In this document: positions 44,657-52,843 of the stretch, in pieces
Layout: every line of letters begins with the position of its first letter
Position numbering within the stretch: position 1 is the first letter of the stretch
Origin: Pontibacter sp. G13
GTDB taxonomy: Bacteria > Bacteroidota > Bacteroidia > J057
Reading direction: 5' to 3'
Length of the DNA: 64,000 nt
Assembly (NCBI RefSeq): GCF_031851795.1
Contig: NZ_CP134696.1
Span: forward strand, 2,713,001 to 2,777,000
Made by a program: the position numbers and the translations under genes
The notes under the pieces: generated by a model
Told to the model about the DNA's origin: nothing
What the model saw: only the letters and a program-made list of their open reading frames with translations
The model's database searches: none

Positions 44657-46084
44657 ATGGCTACTGTTCAAAAACCCAACACATCTAAAGGAACCCGATC
44701 CGGTTTTTCCAGCCGACTCGGATTTATTGCCGCTGCTGCAGGATCTGCGGTTGGCCTCGGCAACATTTGGCGATTTCCTGCTGAGACAGGCGCCAATGGA
44801 GGCGCCGCCTTTCTGGTCATCTATCTCCTGTGTACTGTCCTGATCGGTTTTCCCATCATGGTGGGAGAGATCACCTTGGGTCGTCGTGCCCAATCCGACC
44901 CCTTTGGCGCCTACAGCAAAGTAGGAAAAGGCGGCTGGGGCATTGTCGGGCTTTTGGGCGTGCTTTGCGGAATCATGATTCTGTCTTTCTACAATGTAGT
45001 GGCAGGCTGGGCTTTTGGCTATTTCCTTCAAATTTCATTTGGAGACCTGTTGGCACAACCTGATTTCGGTGCCTACTTCGGTCAGTTTGCGGCTGGCTGG
45101 TACGAAAATCACATCTTCTGGTATGCGCTGGCATTCATGGCCATCACTGCGTTTGTGGTGCTGAAGGGAATCAAGGACGGGATCGAGACCATCGCCAAGG
45201 TGTTGATGCCTGCGTTGTTTTTGCTGTTGGTGGGACTGATCATCTATGCCCTAACGTTGGACGGAGCTGGAGACGGACTGGCCTATTACCTGCTTCCCGA
45301 TTTCTCCAAAGTCACTCCCAAGACTTTCTACACCGCTATGGGGCAGGCATTCTTCTCCCTATCACTTGGGATGGGCGCATTGATCACCTACGGTTCCTAT
45401 ATCTCCAAAAAAGAAAACATCATCAGTTCGGCTGCGATCGTAACCATTGCGGATATTTCTGTCGCATTTCTCGCTGGCTTGCTGATCTTTCCCTTGGTAT
45501 TCTCCCAAGGCCAAGCACCAAGTGGTGGCCCGGGGTTGGTATTTGTGGCATTGCCCGGGATTTTCCAAAGCATGGGGCCAATCCTTGGACGCATTGTCGG
45601 TGGAGGATTTTTCCTGCTCCTGTGTGTAGCTGCCCTGACATCGACCATCTCCCTACTCGAAGTTCCTGCTTCGCATTTGATCGATGAGCGTAAAGTGCCA
45701 CGTAAATTTGCCGTTATCGGGCTTTCGGTAGTCATTTTCATCTTGGGCATCCCTTCCATGCTTTCAGCGGGCGGATCAGAATTTTTCACCCAAATGCTCG
45801 TGTATGAAAACGGTTCTGACAAGTCGTTTCTCGATCTGATCAATGATGTCTTTAGCGACACCTTCCTGCCATTGGGAGGCCTGATTCTGTCGCTTTTCCT
45901 TGCCTACCGTTGGAACCTCGCAGACATGGCCAAGGAGATCGAACAAGGAAACGAAGGCTACATCGGCTCCGCGCTGAATAAATATCTCGATATCTCTATC
46001 CGGTTTATTTGCCCGATCATTTTGGGCGGGATCACCTTGGTGACGATTCTCGAGAAATTCCTGTCAATCCAGATCTTTGGATAA
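44657..46084 (+). CDS. Sodium-dependent NSS/SNF family transporter
   Basis: 475 residues from the ATG at 44657. Twelve membrane helices; helix 1 holds the sodium and substrate site segment AAAAGSAVGLGNIWRFP. This is the LeuT (neurotransmitter:sodium symporter) family, importing amino acids or related solutes with Na+. The intracellular-gate and helix-8 features (GALTSTISLLEVPAS-like CVAALTSTISLLEVPASHL) also fit. The substrate cannot be told from sequence. The preceding cyclase gene on the same strand suggests, but does not prove, a link. A strong terminator follows at 46106-46143. Confidence 0.92.
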   Translation: MATVQKPNTSKGTRSGFSSRLGFIAAAAGSAVGLGNIWRFPAETGANGGAAFLVIYLLCTVLIGFPIMVGEITLGRRAQSDPFGAYSKVGKGGWGIVGLLGVLCGIMILSFYNVVAGWAFGYFLQISFGDLLAQPDFGAYFGQFAAGWYENHIFWYALAFMAITAFVVLKGIKDGIETIAKVLMPALFLLLVGLIIYALTLDGAGDGLAYYLLPDFSKVTPKTFYTAMGQAFFSLSLGMGALITYGSYISKKENIISSAAIVTIADISVAFLAGLLIFPLVFSQGQAPSGGPGLVFVALPGIFQSMGPILGRIVGGGFFLLLCVAALTSTISLLEVPASHLIDERKVPRKFAVIGLSVVIFILGIPSMLSAGGSEFFTQMLVYENGSDKSFLDLINDVFSDTFLPLGGLILSLFLAYRWNLADMAKEIEQGNEGYIGSALNKYLDISIRFICPIILGGITLVTILEKFLSIQIFG

Positions 46085-46105
46085 CGATTGAGGAATGATG
46101 AAACC

Positions 46106-46143
46106 AAGAGCGGGATCTGGGCTGAGGCCTAGATCCCGCTCTT
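46106..46143 (+). terminator. Terminator of the NSS transporter gene
   Basis: AAGAGCGGGATCT / AGATCCCGCTCTT inverted repeat followed by CTGTTTTC, about 22 bases behind the stop codon. Confidence 0.8.
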
Positions 46144-46284
46144 CTGTTTTCGGGAGCGTTTTCCACCCCTTTTGAGAATTTTGCCTCACAGGAAGGAGCT
46201 ATCGATTTGCCACGGTTTCAACCATAATCCAACGTATCGGCCGATTTTGCTTAACCTTTCCGCATTTCATCTGGTTGATTTTTC

Positions 46285-46725
46285 GTGAAATGGTTGTACC
46301 ACGCTTTCGCCTTCCTTGCTTGTCTGGCTTTGACCCATTGCCAATCCCACAAAACGATATCCCCAGCCTACATGGGCTATGAACTATATTTTGGTTCTGG
46401 AGGAGGCGCTACCGGCGAAATCAATGCCTATTGCCTTCTGGACAATGGCAGACTTTATCATCGTCCTACCAAAACCGGGGAATTCTTCCTTGTAGATCGA
46501 ATCCCCAAGCGACGGCGCAACGACCTCTTCTGGCAAGTTGATAATCTGGACTTGTTTGGGGTCCAGTTCCTTGAACATGAAAACCGTTTTCGGTTTCTCC
46601 AAATCAAGGGACAAGAGGGCGTAAATCGGGTCATGTGGGGAGATCGCACCGCTTCCCAACTTCCTGACGGGATCACTGATTTGTACAAAGAGCTACAGGT
46701 GATCGCTGCCGAGTCCCGTGATTAA
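46285..46725 (+). CDS. Small hypothetical lipoprotein
   Basis: 146 residues starting at GTG (46285). This gives a lipoprotein signal, KWLYHAFAFLACLALTHC, with the lipobox LTHC. No ATG is better placed. The mature part contains MGYELYFGSGGGATGEINAYCLLDNGRLYHR and ends with ELQVIAAESRD. This resembles small Bacteroidota proteins in which a Gly-rich segment precedes a beta-sheet, but I do not recognise the family. It sits alone between the transporter and the T9SS protease, all on the plus strand; the gap to the protease is 57 bases, so they may be co-transcribed. Confidence 0.6.
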   Translation: MKWLYHAFAFLACLALTHCQSHKTISPAYMGYELYFGSGGGATGEINAYCLLDNGRLYHRPTKTGEFFLVDRIPKRRRNDLFWQVDNLDLFGVQFLEHENRFRFLQIKGQEGVNRVMWGDRTASQLPDGITDLYKELQVIAAESRD

Positions 46726-46782
46726 TTCCCTCTTTCCTGCGCACTGCTACCTCCTTTGAACGTACATACCCTCTTTTCCGGC

Positions 46783-49700
46783 ATGTCCAAATCGCCCAAT
46801 GCATCCTCCTGGCTCATCTTCATCTTTTGTGTCCTATCTATTCCTGCGAATGCACAAGGACCATTTTCCCAAAAACTCAAATCCGCCCCATCAGGAACAA
46901 GCGCACAGACGGGGGTTTCGACCCAATTGGTCAGACAGCCAACGATCCATCATTTTCCTACACACGCACAATCCATTTCTTGGCATCGCCCTACCTTATC
47001 AGAGGCATCTACGGGTTATCAGCGGCTTTTCCAGGCCCTTCCTCCGCATGCTTCCAGATCCCAAGATTGGATATCTTCAGCCAAGCAATTCCTCTCCATT
47101 CCCTCCCAAACTCAAGGAAATACCCGCTCCTCACAGGATTTCCAAACGCTCAGAACCTTCGATGATGAACTTGGCCAATCACATGCCTTACTGCAGCAGA
47201 CTTTCGCAGGAGTGCCGATTTATGGCGCAGAGATTTGGATTCATCGCCAACACCACCAAATCCTCGTTAATGGCTGGTTTGGAAGTTTTCGGGAGATTCA
47301 CTCACCAAGTCCGCGACTTACTCGTGAGGCTGCCCAGACGGTCATGGAGCGCATCACAGGCCCTGCTGCACATTGGGACACCACACAGCATCCACTCAAA
47401 CAACTACTGGCCCAATCCACGCCCCATCCCGAATTGATCTATTACGCTTCTCCAGATAAGCCAGAGGTCCTTCACCTTGCTTGGCAGGTCGTGCATTTTC
47501 CCCACGGAATTCATCGACATATTGGATTCGTAGACGCGCATACGGGGGAACTGCTCCACAGCTTGGACCATACTTGCACGGTCGGTCCTGAAATCGGAAC
47601 AGGCACAGACCTGAATGGAGTTTCTAGATCCGTCGATGTATTCGAAACCAATGGAACTTACACGATGCTAAATGCATCAGAACCCATGTACACGGGCCCT
47701 ACCAATCAACTTCCAGATCCGGGAGCCGGGTATATTCTCACCGTGGACATGAACAATACCACCACACAGAATCCGAGCTTTTTCTATATCAATTCTGGCA
47801 ACCTTAATAGCTGGCCTGCTGTGGCGATTTCTGCTCATTACAATGCGGCAACTGCTTATGACTATTTCCTCAACACCTTCGGGAGGAATTCTATCAACAA
47901 CCGTGGAGGCGATATTCTCTCTATGGTGAATGTCGCGGATGACGATGGAGGAGGGCTTGACAATGCCTTTTGGAATGGGGCTGCGATGTTTTATGGAAAT
48001 GGACGAACGAGCTTCAAACCATTGGCTGGGGCGCTAGATGTTGGCGGTCACGAGATGAGTCATGGGGTTATAGAAGCCAGTGCCAATCTCGAATACCAGA
48101 ACCAGTCAGGCGCACTGAATGAATCTTTTGCGGACATCTTTGGGGCGATGATTGATCGTGATGACTGGCAGATTGGCGAAGATATCGTCATGCCTCAGGT
48201 CTTTCCATCCGGCGCCCTTCGAGACCTAGAAGATCCAAACCAAGGTGGCACAGGGCTCAATGATCGTGGTTGGCAGCCCAAGCACATGGATGAATTCGTC
48301 AATACCGAGCTGGACAATGGAGGGGTACACATCAATTCAGGAATCCCCAATCACGCCTATTATTTGTATGCCAGCGCCATTGGAAGATCTTCGGCAGAAC
48401 AAGTATTCTATCGGGCACTAACGGTGTATTTGACAAGAAGAAGTGATTTTCAAGATGCTCGAAATGCAGTACTCCAAAGTGCTGAGGACCTATTTGGATC
48501 AAACTCCAATGAGGTGACCGAGGCTGGAAACGCGTTTGATGATGTTGGCTTGTTCGATGATGGCGGTGGCGGAAATGGCGGGTCGGGGGAAGTGCCCTCC
48601 AATCCTGGAGACGAGTTCCTGTCTTTCACCAATCTTGATCCCGCAGATCCCAACTCTATTTACATCGCTCCACTGAGCACTGGTGAGGCTGTCCCTGTAA
48701 GTCAAACTCCGCCCTTCAATAAGATCAGCATCACCGATGATGGGGATTTTGGCTATTTCGTAGGAGAAGATCACCACATCTATCAATTGAGCCTGAATCC
48801 GGACAACCCTAGCCAGACGCAGGTTTCAGTTTCGCCAGACTGGGACAATGTAGCCATTTCCAAAGATGGGCTACGTTTGGCCGCTGTTTCGAACCTCATC
48901 GACACATCGATCTATGTATTCAATTTGGCAGCTTCTCCCATCACAGCTACACAATACATCCTGTTCAATCCCACGACTGCACCCGGAGACAACTCCTCAG
49001 GGGGCGTCTTATATGCGGATGCCATTTCTTGGGATTTGACGGGGGAATTCATCCTTTATGATGCATTCAATCAATACAACAATCCCACAGGACCCAATCT
49101 CGAATACTGGGATGTCGGATTTCTGCATGCTTGGGACCCCGAAACAGATGACTTTGGGGATGGCTCCATTCTCAAGTTGTTCACCAATCTTCCGGAAGGC
49201 GTCAATCTAGGTAATGCAGTATTCTCCCAAAATGCCTTCGATAACATAGCCTTCGACTTCTTCGACGTCAATTCAGGCGAGATTTCGGTACTGTCAGCCA
49301 ATGTCAATACGGGGGAAATCGGGACCATCTTTGCCAACAATCAAGTGCTAGGCTACCCTTCCTTTTCTGTGGAGGACAATGCCTGCTATTTTGACGCAAG
49401 AGACAACCAAGGGAGTGATGTCTTGGGCGTCCAACCGCTTTCTGAAGATCGGCTTCAGGGGGTAGGAGATGCATCTATCGTGATTGGAAATGCCAGATGG
49501 GGAGTTGGGTATGCAGATGGGAGTCGTGTCATCCAAGTAGCAGTTGATCGAGCAGAAATCTCATTGCCATGGAATCTGTTCCCAAATCCCGTGCAAGAAC
49601 AGCTCGTGATCGAATGGGAGCAAATCGGGCCGGGGAAAGTGGTAGCTATTGAGATTCTGGACATGCAAGGACGAAAAGTGTGGGAATCTGATGAAGAATT

Positions 49701-49812
49701 GGCTGGGAGGGATCGTTTGGCGATTTCTACTTCGGAATGGAACCGAGGGTTATATGCGGTCCGGATAATGAGTGCGGGGAGCTGGGAAGCGAAACTGATC
49801 CAGAAAAGATAG
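46783..49812 (+). CDS. Thermolysin-like (M4) metalloprotease with T9SS type A domain
   Basis: 1009 residues from the ATG at 46783 (a TTG 27 bases upstream is rejected). After the signal (FIFCVLSIPANAQ) comes an FTP/PepSY-type propeptide (about 90-260). The M4 catalytic domain (about 290-600) has the zinc motif HEMSH (VGGHEMSHGVIEAS, about 422), the third ligand Glu in NESFADIFG (about 445) and the catalytic His region HINSGIPNHAYYLYA (about 520). A Gly-rich linker (DDGGGGNGGSG) leads to a six-bladed-propeller-like region (about 630-900). The C-terminus (NLFPNPVQEQLVIEWEQ... GLYAVRIMSAGSWEAKLIQK) is a T9SS type A domain. It is a secreted, active-looking protease, in contrast to the ruined M43-like protein at 11.3 kb. 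Confidence 0.93.
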   Translation: MSKSPNASSWLIFIFCVLSIPANAQGPFSQKLKSAPSGTSAQTGVSTQLVRQPTIHHFPTHAQSISWHRPTLSEASTGYQRLFQALPPHASRSQDWISSAKQFLSIPSQTQGNTRSSQDFQTLRTFDDELGQSHALLQQTFAGVPIYGAEIWIHRQHHQILVNGWFGSFREIHSPSPRLTREAAQTVMERITGPAAHWDTTQHPLKQLLAQSTPHPELIYYASPDKPEVLHLAWQVVHFPHGIHRHIGFVDAHTGELLHSLDHTCTVGPEIGTGTDLNGVSRSVDVFETNGTYTMLNASEPMYTGPTNQLPDPGAGYILTVDMNNTTTQNPSFFYINSGNLNSWPAVAISAHYNAATAYDYFLNTFGRNSINNRGGDILSMVNVADDDGGGLDNAFWNGAAMFYGNGRTSFKPLAGALDVGGHEMSHGVIEASANLEYQNQSGALNESFADIFGAMIDRDDWQIGEDIVMPQVFPSGALRDLEDPNQGGTGLNDRGWQPKHMDEFVNTELDNGGVHINSGIPNHAYYLYASAIGRSSAEQVFYRALTVYLTRRSDFQDARNAVLQSAEDLFGSNSNEVTEAGNAFDDVGLFDDGGGGNGGSGEVPSNPGDEFLSFTNLDPADPNSIYIAPLSTGEAVPVSQTPPFNKISITDDGDFGYFVGEDHHIYQLSLNPDNPSQTQVSVSPDWDNVAISKDGLRLAAVSNLIDTSIYVFNLAASPITATQYILFNPTTAPGDNSSGGVLYADAISWDLTGEFILYDAFNQYNNPTGPNLEYWDVGFLHAWDPETDDFGDGSILKLFTNLPEGVNLGNAVFSQNAFDNIAFDFFDVNSGEISVLSANVNTGEIGTIFANNQVLGYPSFSVEDNACYFDARDNQGSDVLGVQPLSEDRLQGVGDASIVIGNARWGVGYADGSRVIQVAVDRAEISLPWNLFPNPVQEQLVIEWEQIGPGKVVAIEILDMQGRKVWESDEELAGRDRLAISTSEWNRGLYAVRIMSAGSWEAKLIQKR

Positions 49813-49888
49813 GGAAAAAGCTTTCCTCATTTGCTGAAAGGGCGCATTCAAGTGCTATTGGAGCAAATTAGACCTTGAAAATCGGGAC

Positions 49889-50143
49889 AAAAAAAACCCC
49901 GGAAAATTAAATGACCGGGGATCGATTAAAAAGGACTACTACTACTCGCGAGCTGCAGGAGAAGGAGTCGAACCTTCATGAGGTGGTTAGGCTCCCCCAC
50001 AAAATGCGGGGGAGCTTTATCCCAAACCCTCGCCCCCGAGACCAGAGGGTACGGCTACCCATTTCGTCATCCTGCAGTATATGAGGTATTGGATAAAATA
50101 TCCAGTGTATGTTTTATGTCAGAAGAACTTTTTCCCTTTCGGT
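49889..50143 (-). ncRNA. tRNA-like RNA 1 with a very long variable arm
   Basis: Minus strand, about 255 nt from promoter to terminator. A perfect 8-bp stem closes the core (CTGCAGGA, 50070-50077, with TCCTGCAG, 49953-49960). A D-arm-like part (ACG-AAATGGGTAGC-CGT) and a perfect T-arm (GAAGG-TTCGACT-CCTTC, 49961-49977) are present as in class II tRNAs. The region where the anticodon arm should be (CCCTC...GGGGG or GAGGG) gives a loop without U33. The variable region is about 55 nt and folds into a long hairpin with an 8-bp GC stem (GCTCCCCC / GGGGGAGC). The core is 125 nt, too long for a tRNA. After the closing stem come CTCGCGAGTAGTAGTAGTCC and a terminator. Function is unknown. Confidence 0.6.
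49897..49920 (-). terminator. Terminator of tRNA-like RNA 1
   Basis: CCCCGG / CCGGGG inverted repeat followed on the minus strand by eight T residues. Confidence 0.85.
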
Positions 50144-50149
50144 ATGATA

Positions 50150-50181
50150 CAAATGTAGAGTACGGGATTTAGAATTGCAAA
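50150..50181 (-). promoter_or_regulatory. Promoter of tRNA-like RNA 1
   Basis: Minus strand TTTG-N20-TACATTTG, with the -7 element at 50150-50157. It matches the Bacteroidota consensus. Confidence 0.7.
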
Positions 50182-50256
50182 TGTTTTAAGAAAAAAAGTC
50201 AAAAAATATCAAATTATCAGCGAGGGAGGCAAACGGCTGATAGATTTCACACAAAC

Positions 50257-50386
50257 AAAAAAATCCCCAGTGTGCACACCGGGGACCAACAAAAAAGGAC
50301 TACTACTACTACTCGCTTGGACAGGTCAGAGGACTTGAACCTCAGTGGGACGGCCTATGTTCCGAAACCCGTTTTGCCTTGATTGA
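50257..50386 (-). ncRNA. tRNA-like RNA 2 (short relative of RNA 1)
   Basis: Minus strand, about 130 nt. It shares with RNA 1 a T-arm (GAGG-TTCAAGT-CCTC, 50329-50343), the tail GCGAGTAGTAGTAGTAGTCC (50297-50316), a T-run and a terminator. The 5' half does not pair with TGACCTG after the T-arm except in a few positions, so no acceptor stem forms. Instead ACGG / CCGT and a GTT-TCGG-AAC hairpin can form. It is either a reduced relative of RNA 1 or a tRNA remnant turned into another RNA. Confidence 0.55.
50264..50285 (-). terminator. Terminator of tRNA-like RNA 2
   Basis: Minus strand CCCC-GGTGTGCACACT-GGGG followed by ATTTTTTTG. Confidence 0.8.
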
Positions 50387-50392
50387 ACATTA

Positions 50393-50425
50393 CAAATATA
50401 GAACTCTCCAGATAACATTTGCAAA
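50393..50425 (-). promoter_or_regulatory. Promoter of tRNA-like RNA 2
   Basis: Minus strand TTTG-N21-TATATTTG, with the -7 element at 50393-50400. The upstream part (TTTGCAA) is the same as in the promoter of RNA 1. Confidence 0.7.
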
Positions 50426-50545
50426 CTTTTCAAATAGTTTTTGAAAAAATTAAATATTTATAACCAATCGCGCCAATCAATGAAAAAATTTCAAGTGTGC
50501 ATGCCCTCCATACGAACTCCGGATAATTCATGCACTAAATCAGAT

Positions 50546-51397
50546 TCAAATATCTCCCTTTTTTTCCAGAGATTCTGCCGTTTCGGCAGGGTTTGAATCC
50601 AATTCATCAGCTTTTTGACGCTGCTGGTCAATGAGTTCATCCAACTTGCGCTCGATACGAGTTACCTGAGCTTCCAATTCATCGTTGTTATCGCGGACCA
50701 TTTCCTCCACAAAAATGGCGTTTACGATAGATAGACCGAACATACCGCCAGCCATGACAATGAGAATGAAATATAGCTTGGTGAAGAAGCTCTCAACTTC
50801 CCCTAAACGACCATACCGGATAATCTGTTCAGGAATTTCATACCAACCTTCAATCGTAAATACCTTGAAAATCTGGTAGAAGGAGCTTACGGGGTCTCCA
50901 AACATGTGCGGAGCGATATCCTGAAAGAGCCTACAGCTGATCAGCGAAATGATAAAGCTGAAACTGAAGAACGCCAGCACAACAAATATTGAGGCCTTAA
51001 ATGCTCGCTTGATTCCGGCAGCCAACTCATGGATGTCTGGAATGAAGCGAATAAACTTAAAGAACCTCAAAACCCGAACTATACGAAAAACAAAGATGAT
51101 GCCTAGATTCAGGAATTCCGTCCTAAATAGCAATAGAAGTGAGGGAATGGTGAAAATAAGAATCACAAAGTCGAATCGATTCCATCCATCTCCCCAGTAT
51201 CGTTCCCATCCTTGTAGCTTAATCTTGAGCACCGCTTCCATCAAGAAGTAGACAAGACATGCGGCATCTATTGCCTCAAGGAGCATGACATCTTGCCATT
51301 CATTGAAGGAAAGCAAAAACAAGGTGATTGCATTGAGGATAATCACCCAAGCCACCGTCCGTTCGGCGGTAAAAAATCTGATCCAGAGTCGATTCAT
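50546..51397 (-). CDS. Bacterial voltage-gated cation channel (NavBac type)
   Basis: 283 residues with one six-helix channel unit; four subunits form the pore. S4 carries regularly spaced basic residues (FRIVRVLRFFKFIRF, about 103-117) for voltage sensing. The pore reads FKVFTIEGWYEIP (about 177-190). The selectivity filter TIEGW corresponds to TLESW of NaChBac/NavAb, with Ser changed to Gly and Leu to Ile. The Glu that binds Na+ is kept. The C-terminal part (about 230-283, VRDNNDELEAQVTRIERKLDELIDQQ) is a coiled coil as in NavBac channels. A -7-like TATCTTTG lies at 51422-51429. Sodium or mixed selectivity is plausible; the substitution makes it a candidate for altered ion choice. Confidence 0.9.
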   Translation of the reverse strand: MNRLWIRFFTAERTVAWVIILNAITLFLLSFNEWQDVMLLEAIDAACLVYFLMEAVLKIKLQGWERYWGDGWNRFDFVILIFTIPSLLLLFRTEFLNLGIIFVFRIVRVLRFFKFIRFIPDIHELAAGIKRAFKASIFVVLAFFSFSFIISLISCRLFQDIAPHMFGDPVSSFYQIFKVFTIEGWYEIPEQIIRYGRLGEVESFFTKLYFILIVMAGGMFGLSIVNAIFVEEMVRDNNDELEAQVTRIERKLDELIDQQRQKADELDSNPAETAESLEKKGDI

Positions 51398-51421
51398 GGC
51401 AAGTCAGTTTGGCTGTCTCCC

Positions 51422-51429
51422 CAAAGATA
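51422..51429 (-). promoter_or_regulatory. -7 element of the channel gene
   Basis: Minus strand TATCTTTG matches TAnnTTTG, 25 bases before the ATG. No good -33 element; the T-tract of the preceding terminator is just upstream. Confidence 0.4.
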
Positions 51430-51445
51430 GTGTTCCATCCAAAAA

Positions 51446-51475
51446 AATGCCCACAAGTATCAACCTGCGGGCATT
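51446..51475 (-). terminator. Terminator of the acyl-CoA dehydrogenase gene
   Basis: AATGCCCGCAGGTT / AACTTGTGGGCATT type inverted repeat followed on the minus strand by TTTTTGG. Confidence 0.75.
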
Positions 51476-51498
51476 TATCTATGGGTTTCTGTTGCAAT

Positions 51499-52641
51499 CT
51501 AGGCGCGGATCAGGTTTCGCGAGATCACGATACGCTGAATTTCGCTTGTGCCTTCATAGATCTCGGTGATCTTGGCGTCACGAAGCATACGCTCTACGTG
51601 GTATTCACGTACGTATCCGTTTCCTCCGTGGATCTGAATAGATTCGCTGGCACACTTCATCGCCGTTTTGGAAGCATAGAGCTTGGCCATCGCGGAAGTA
51701 GTGGAGAAATCCAATCCTGCATCTTTCTCAAAAGCAGCCTTGAGCACGAGTTGACGGGATGCTTCAATCTCAGTCGCCATGTCAGCCAGCTTGAACTGGA
51801 TTGCCTGATGGTTCATGATCTCAGTTCCGAAAGCTTTGCGGATCTTGGAGTATTCAAGTGCACGCTCAAAGGCTCCTGCAGCGATACCGAGCGCCTGAGC
51901 GGCAATCCCGATCCGTCCACCATTGAGGACCTTCATCGCGAATTTAAATCCGAATCCGTCCTCACCAAGGCGGTTTTCCTTAGGCACCTTGACGTCAATA
52001 AAGCTCAAAGAGTGTGTATCTGACCCTCTGATACCCATTTTGTCTTCCTTCGGCCCAAGTTGGAATCCTTCTGCTTCACGCTCGACGATCAAGCAGTTGA
52101 TGCCTTTGTGCTTCAACTCTACGTCTGTCTGCGCCATCACCATGTAGATACTCGCGATATCGGCATTGGTGATCCAGTTCTTGGTCCCGTTGAGGAGGTA
52201 GTGATCACCTTCGTCAATAGCGGTGGTCTTTTGCTGAGTAGCATCAGAACCCGCTTCAGGCTCAGAAAGGCAGAAAGCGCCGATCATTTCACCAGTGGAG
52301 AGTTTGGTTAGATACTTTTGCTTTTGCTCCTCAGATCCAAATTTTTCGAGTCCCCAGCATACAAGGGAGTTGTTGACGGACATGATCACGGCAGCGGAGG
52401 CATCCCACTTGGCGATTTCCTCCATGGCCAATACATAGGAAACGGTATCCATTCCACCGCCACCGTATTGTGGATCGACCATCATACCCAAGAATCCCAG
52501 TTCTCCCATACGCTGGAGCAACTCCTTGGGGAAATATTGCTTTTCATCGCGCTCGATCACGCCAGGCTTGAGTTCGTTTTCAGCGAAATCACGCGCCATC
52601 TGCTGGATCATGCGATGCTCTTCAGTCAGCTCGAAGTTCAT
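51499..52641 (-). CDS. Acyl-CoA dehydrogenase
   Basis: 380 residues, the standard length. The ACAD signatures are present: GAFCLSEPEAGSDA (about 130), GTKNWITNADIASIYMVMAQT (about 155) and the C-terminal IQIHGGNGYVREYHVERMLRDAKI. The catalytic Glu lies in TEIYEGTSEIQR (about 364). The enzyme oxidises acyl-CoA to trans-2-enoyl-CoA with FAD and passes electrons to ETF. The sequence pattern (short N-terminus MNFELTEEHRMIQQMARDFAENELKP) is nearest the short-chain/butyryl-CoA type, but chain length preference is inference. It has its own terminator and probably forms part of beta-oxidation with the enoyl-CoA hydratase at 20.8 kb. Confidence 0.95.
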   Translation of the reverse strand: MNFELTEEHRMIQQMARDFAENELKPGVIERDEKQYFPKELLQRMGELGFLGMMVDPQYGGGGMDTVSYVLAMEEIAKWDASAAVIMSVNNSLVCWGLEKFGSEEQKQKYLTKLSTGEMIGAFCLSEPEAGSDATQQKTTAIDEGDHYLLNGTKNWITNADIASIYMVMAQTDVELKHKGINCLIVEREAEGFQLGPKEDKMGIRGSDTHSLSFIDVKVPKENRLGEDGFGFKFAMKVLNGGRIGIAAQALGIAAGAFERALEYSKIRKAFGTEIMNHQAIQFKLADMATEIEASRQLVLKAAFEKDAGLDFSTTSAMAKLYASKTAMKCASESIQIHGGNGYVREYHVERMLRDAKITEIYEGTSEIQRIVISRNLIRA

Positions 52642-52790
52642 ATGTTAGCGATTTGAATTTGGTAGAAGTGACCTTCTAAAAATTACGAAAACCGTTTGGG
52701 CTGCTTACACACTAATCTAGCGAAAGTACTACTTTTCACAGGATTTTGGAAGCGATGATCTCGGATTTAGCGAAAATTCTCTAACAAAAA

Positions 52791-52821
52791 AATGCGCCAT
52801 TCCTCCGAGGAATGGCGCATT
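52791..52821 (-). terminator. Terminator of LolA-like gene B
   Basis: AATGCGCCATTCC / GGAATGGCGCATT inverted repeat followed on the minus strand by seven T residues. Confidence 0.85.
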
Positions 52822-52843
52822 GAGTCTTATAGAGGTCAAGGGA

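Larger units (their letters stand above)
49813..50545. other. Gene-free stretch with two tRNA-like RNA genes
   Basis: No protein gene. It holds two minus-strand RNA units described separately (49889-50143 and 50257-50386). The rest is AT-rich spacer. Plus-strand frames such as 49978-50172 run through the RNA stems and are not coding. Confidence 0.6.

Noticed and set aside
49953-50077. A normal tRNA-Leu or tRNA-Ser gene
   Set aside because: The core is 125 nt, the anticodon loop has no U33, and no anticodon matches these families. I keep it as tRNA-like only.
49978-50172. Plus-strand open frame of about 64 codons, and the idea of an amino-acid leader peptide in ACTACTACTACT or CTACTACTACTC
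   Set aside because: Promoters and terminators with T-runs are on the minus strand in both units, and no biosynthetic operon follows on the plus strand. The frame runs through RNA stems.
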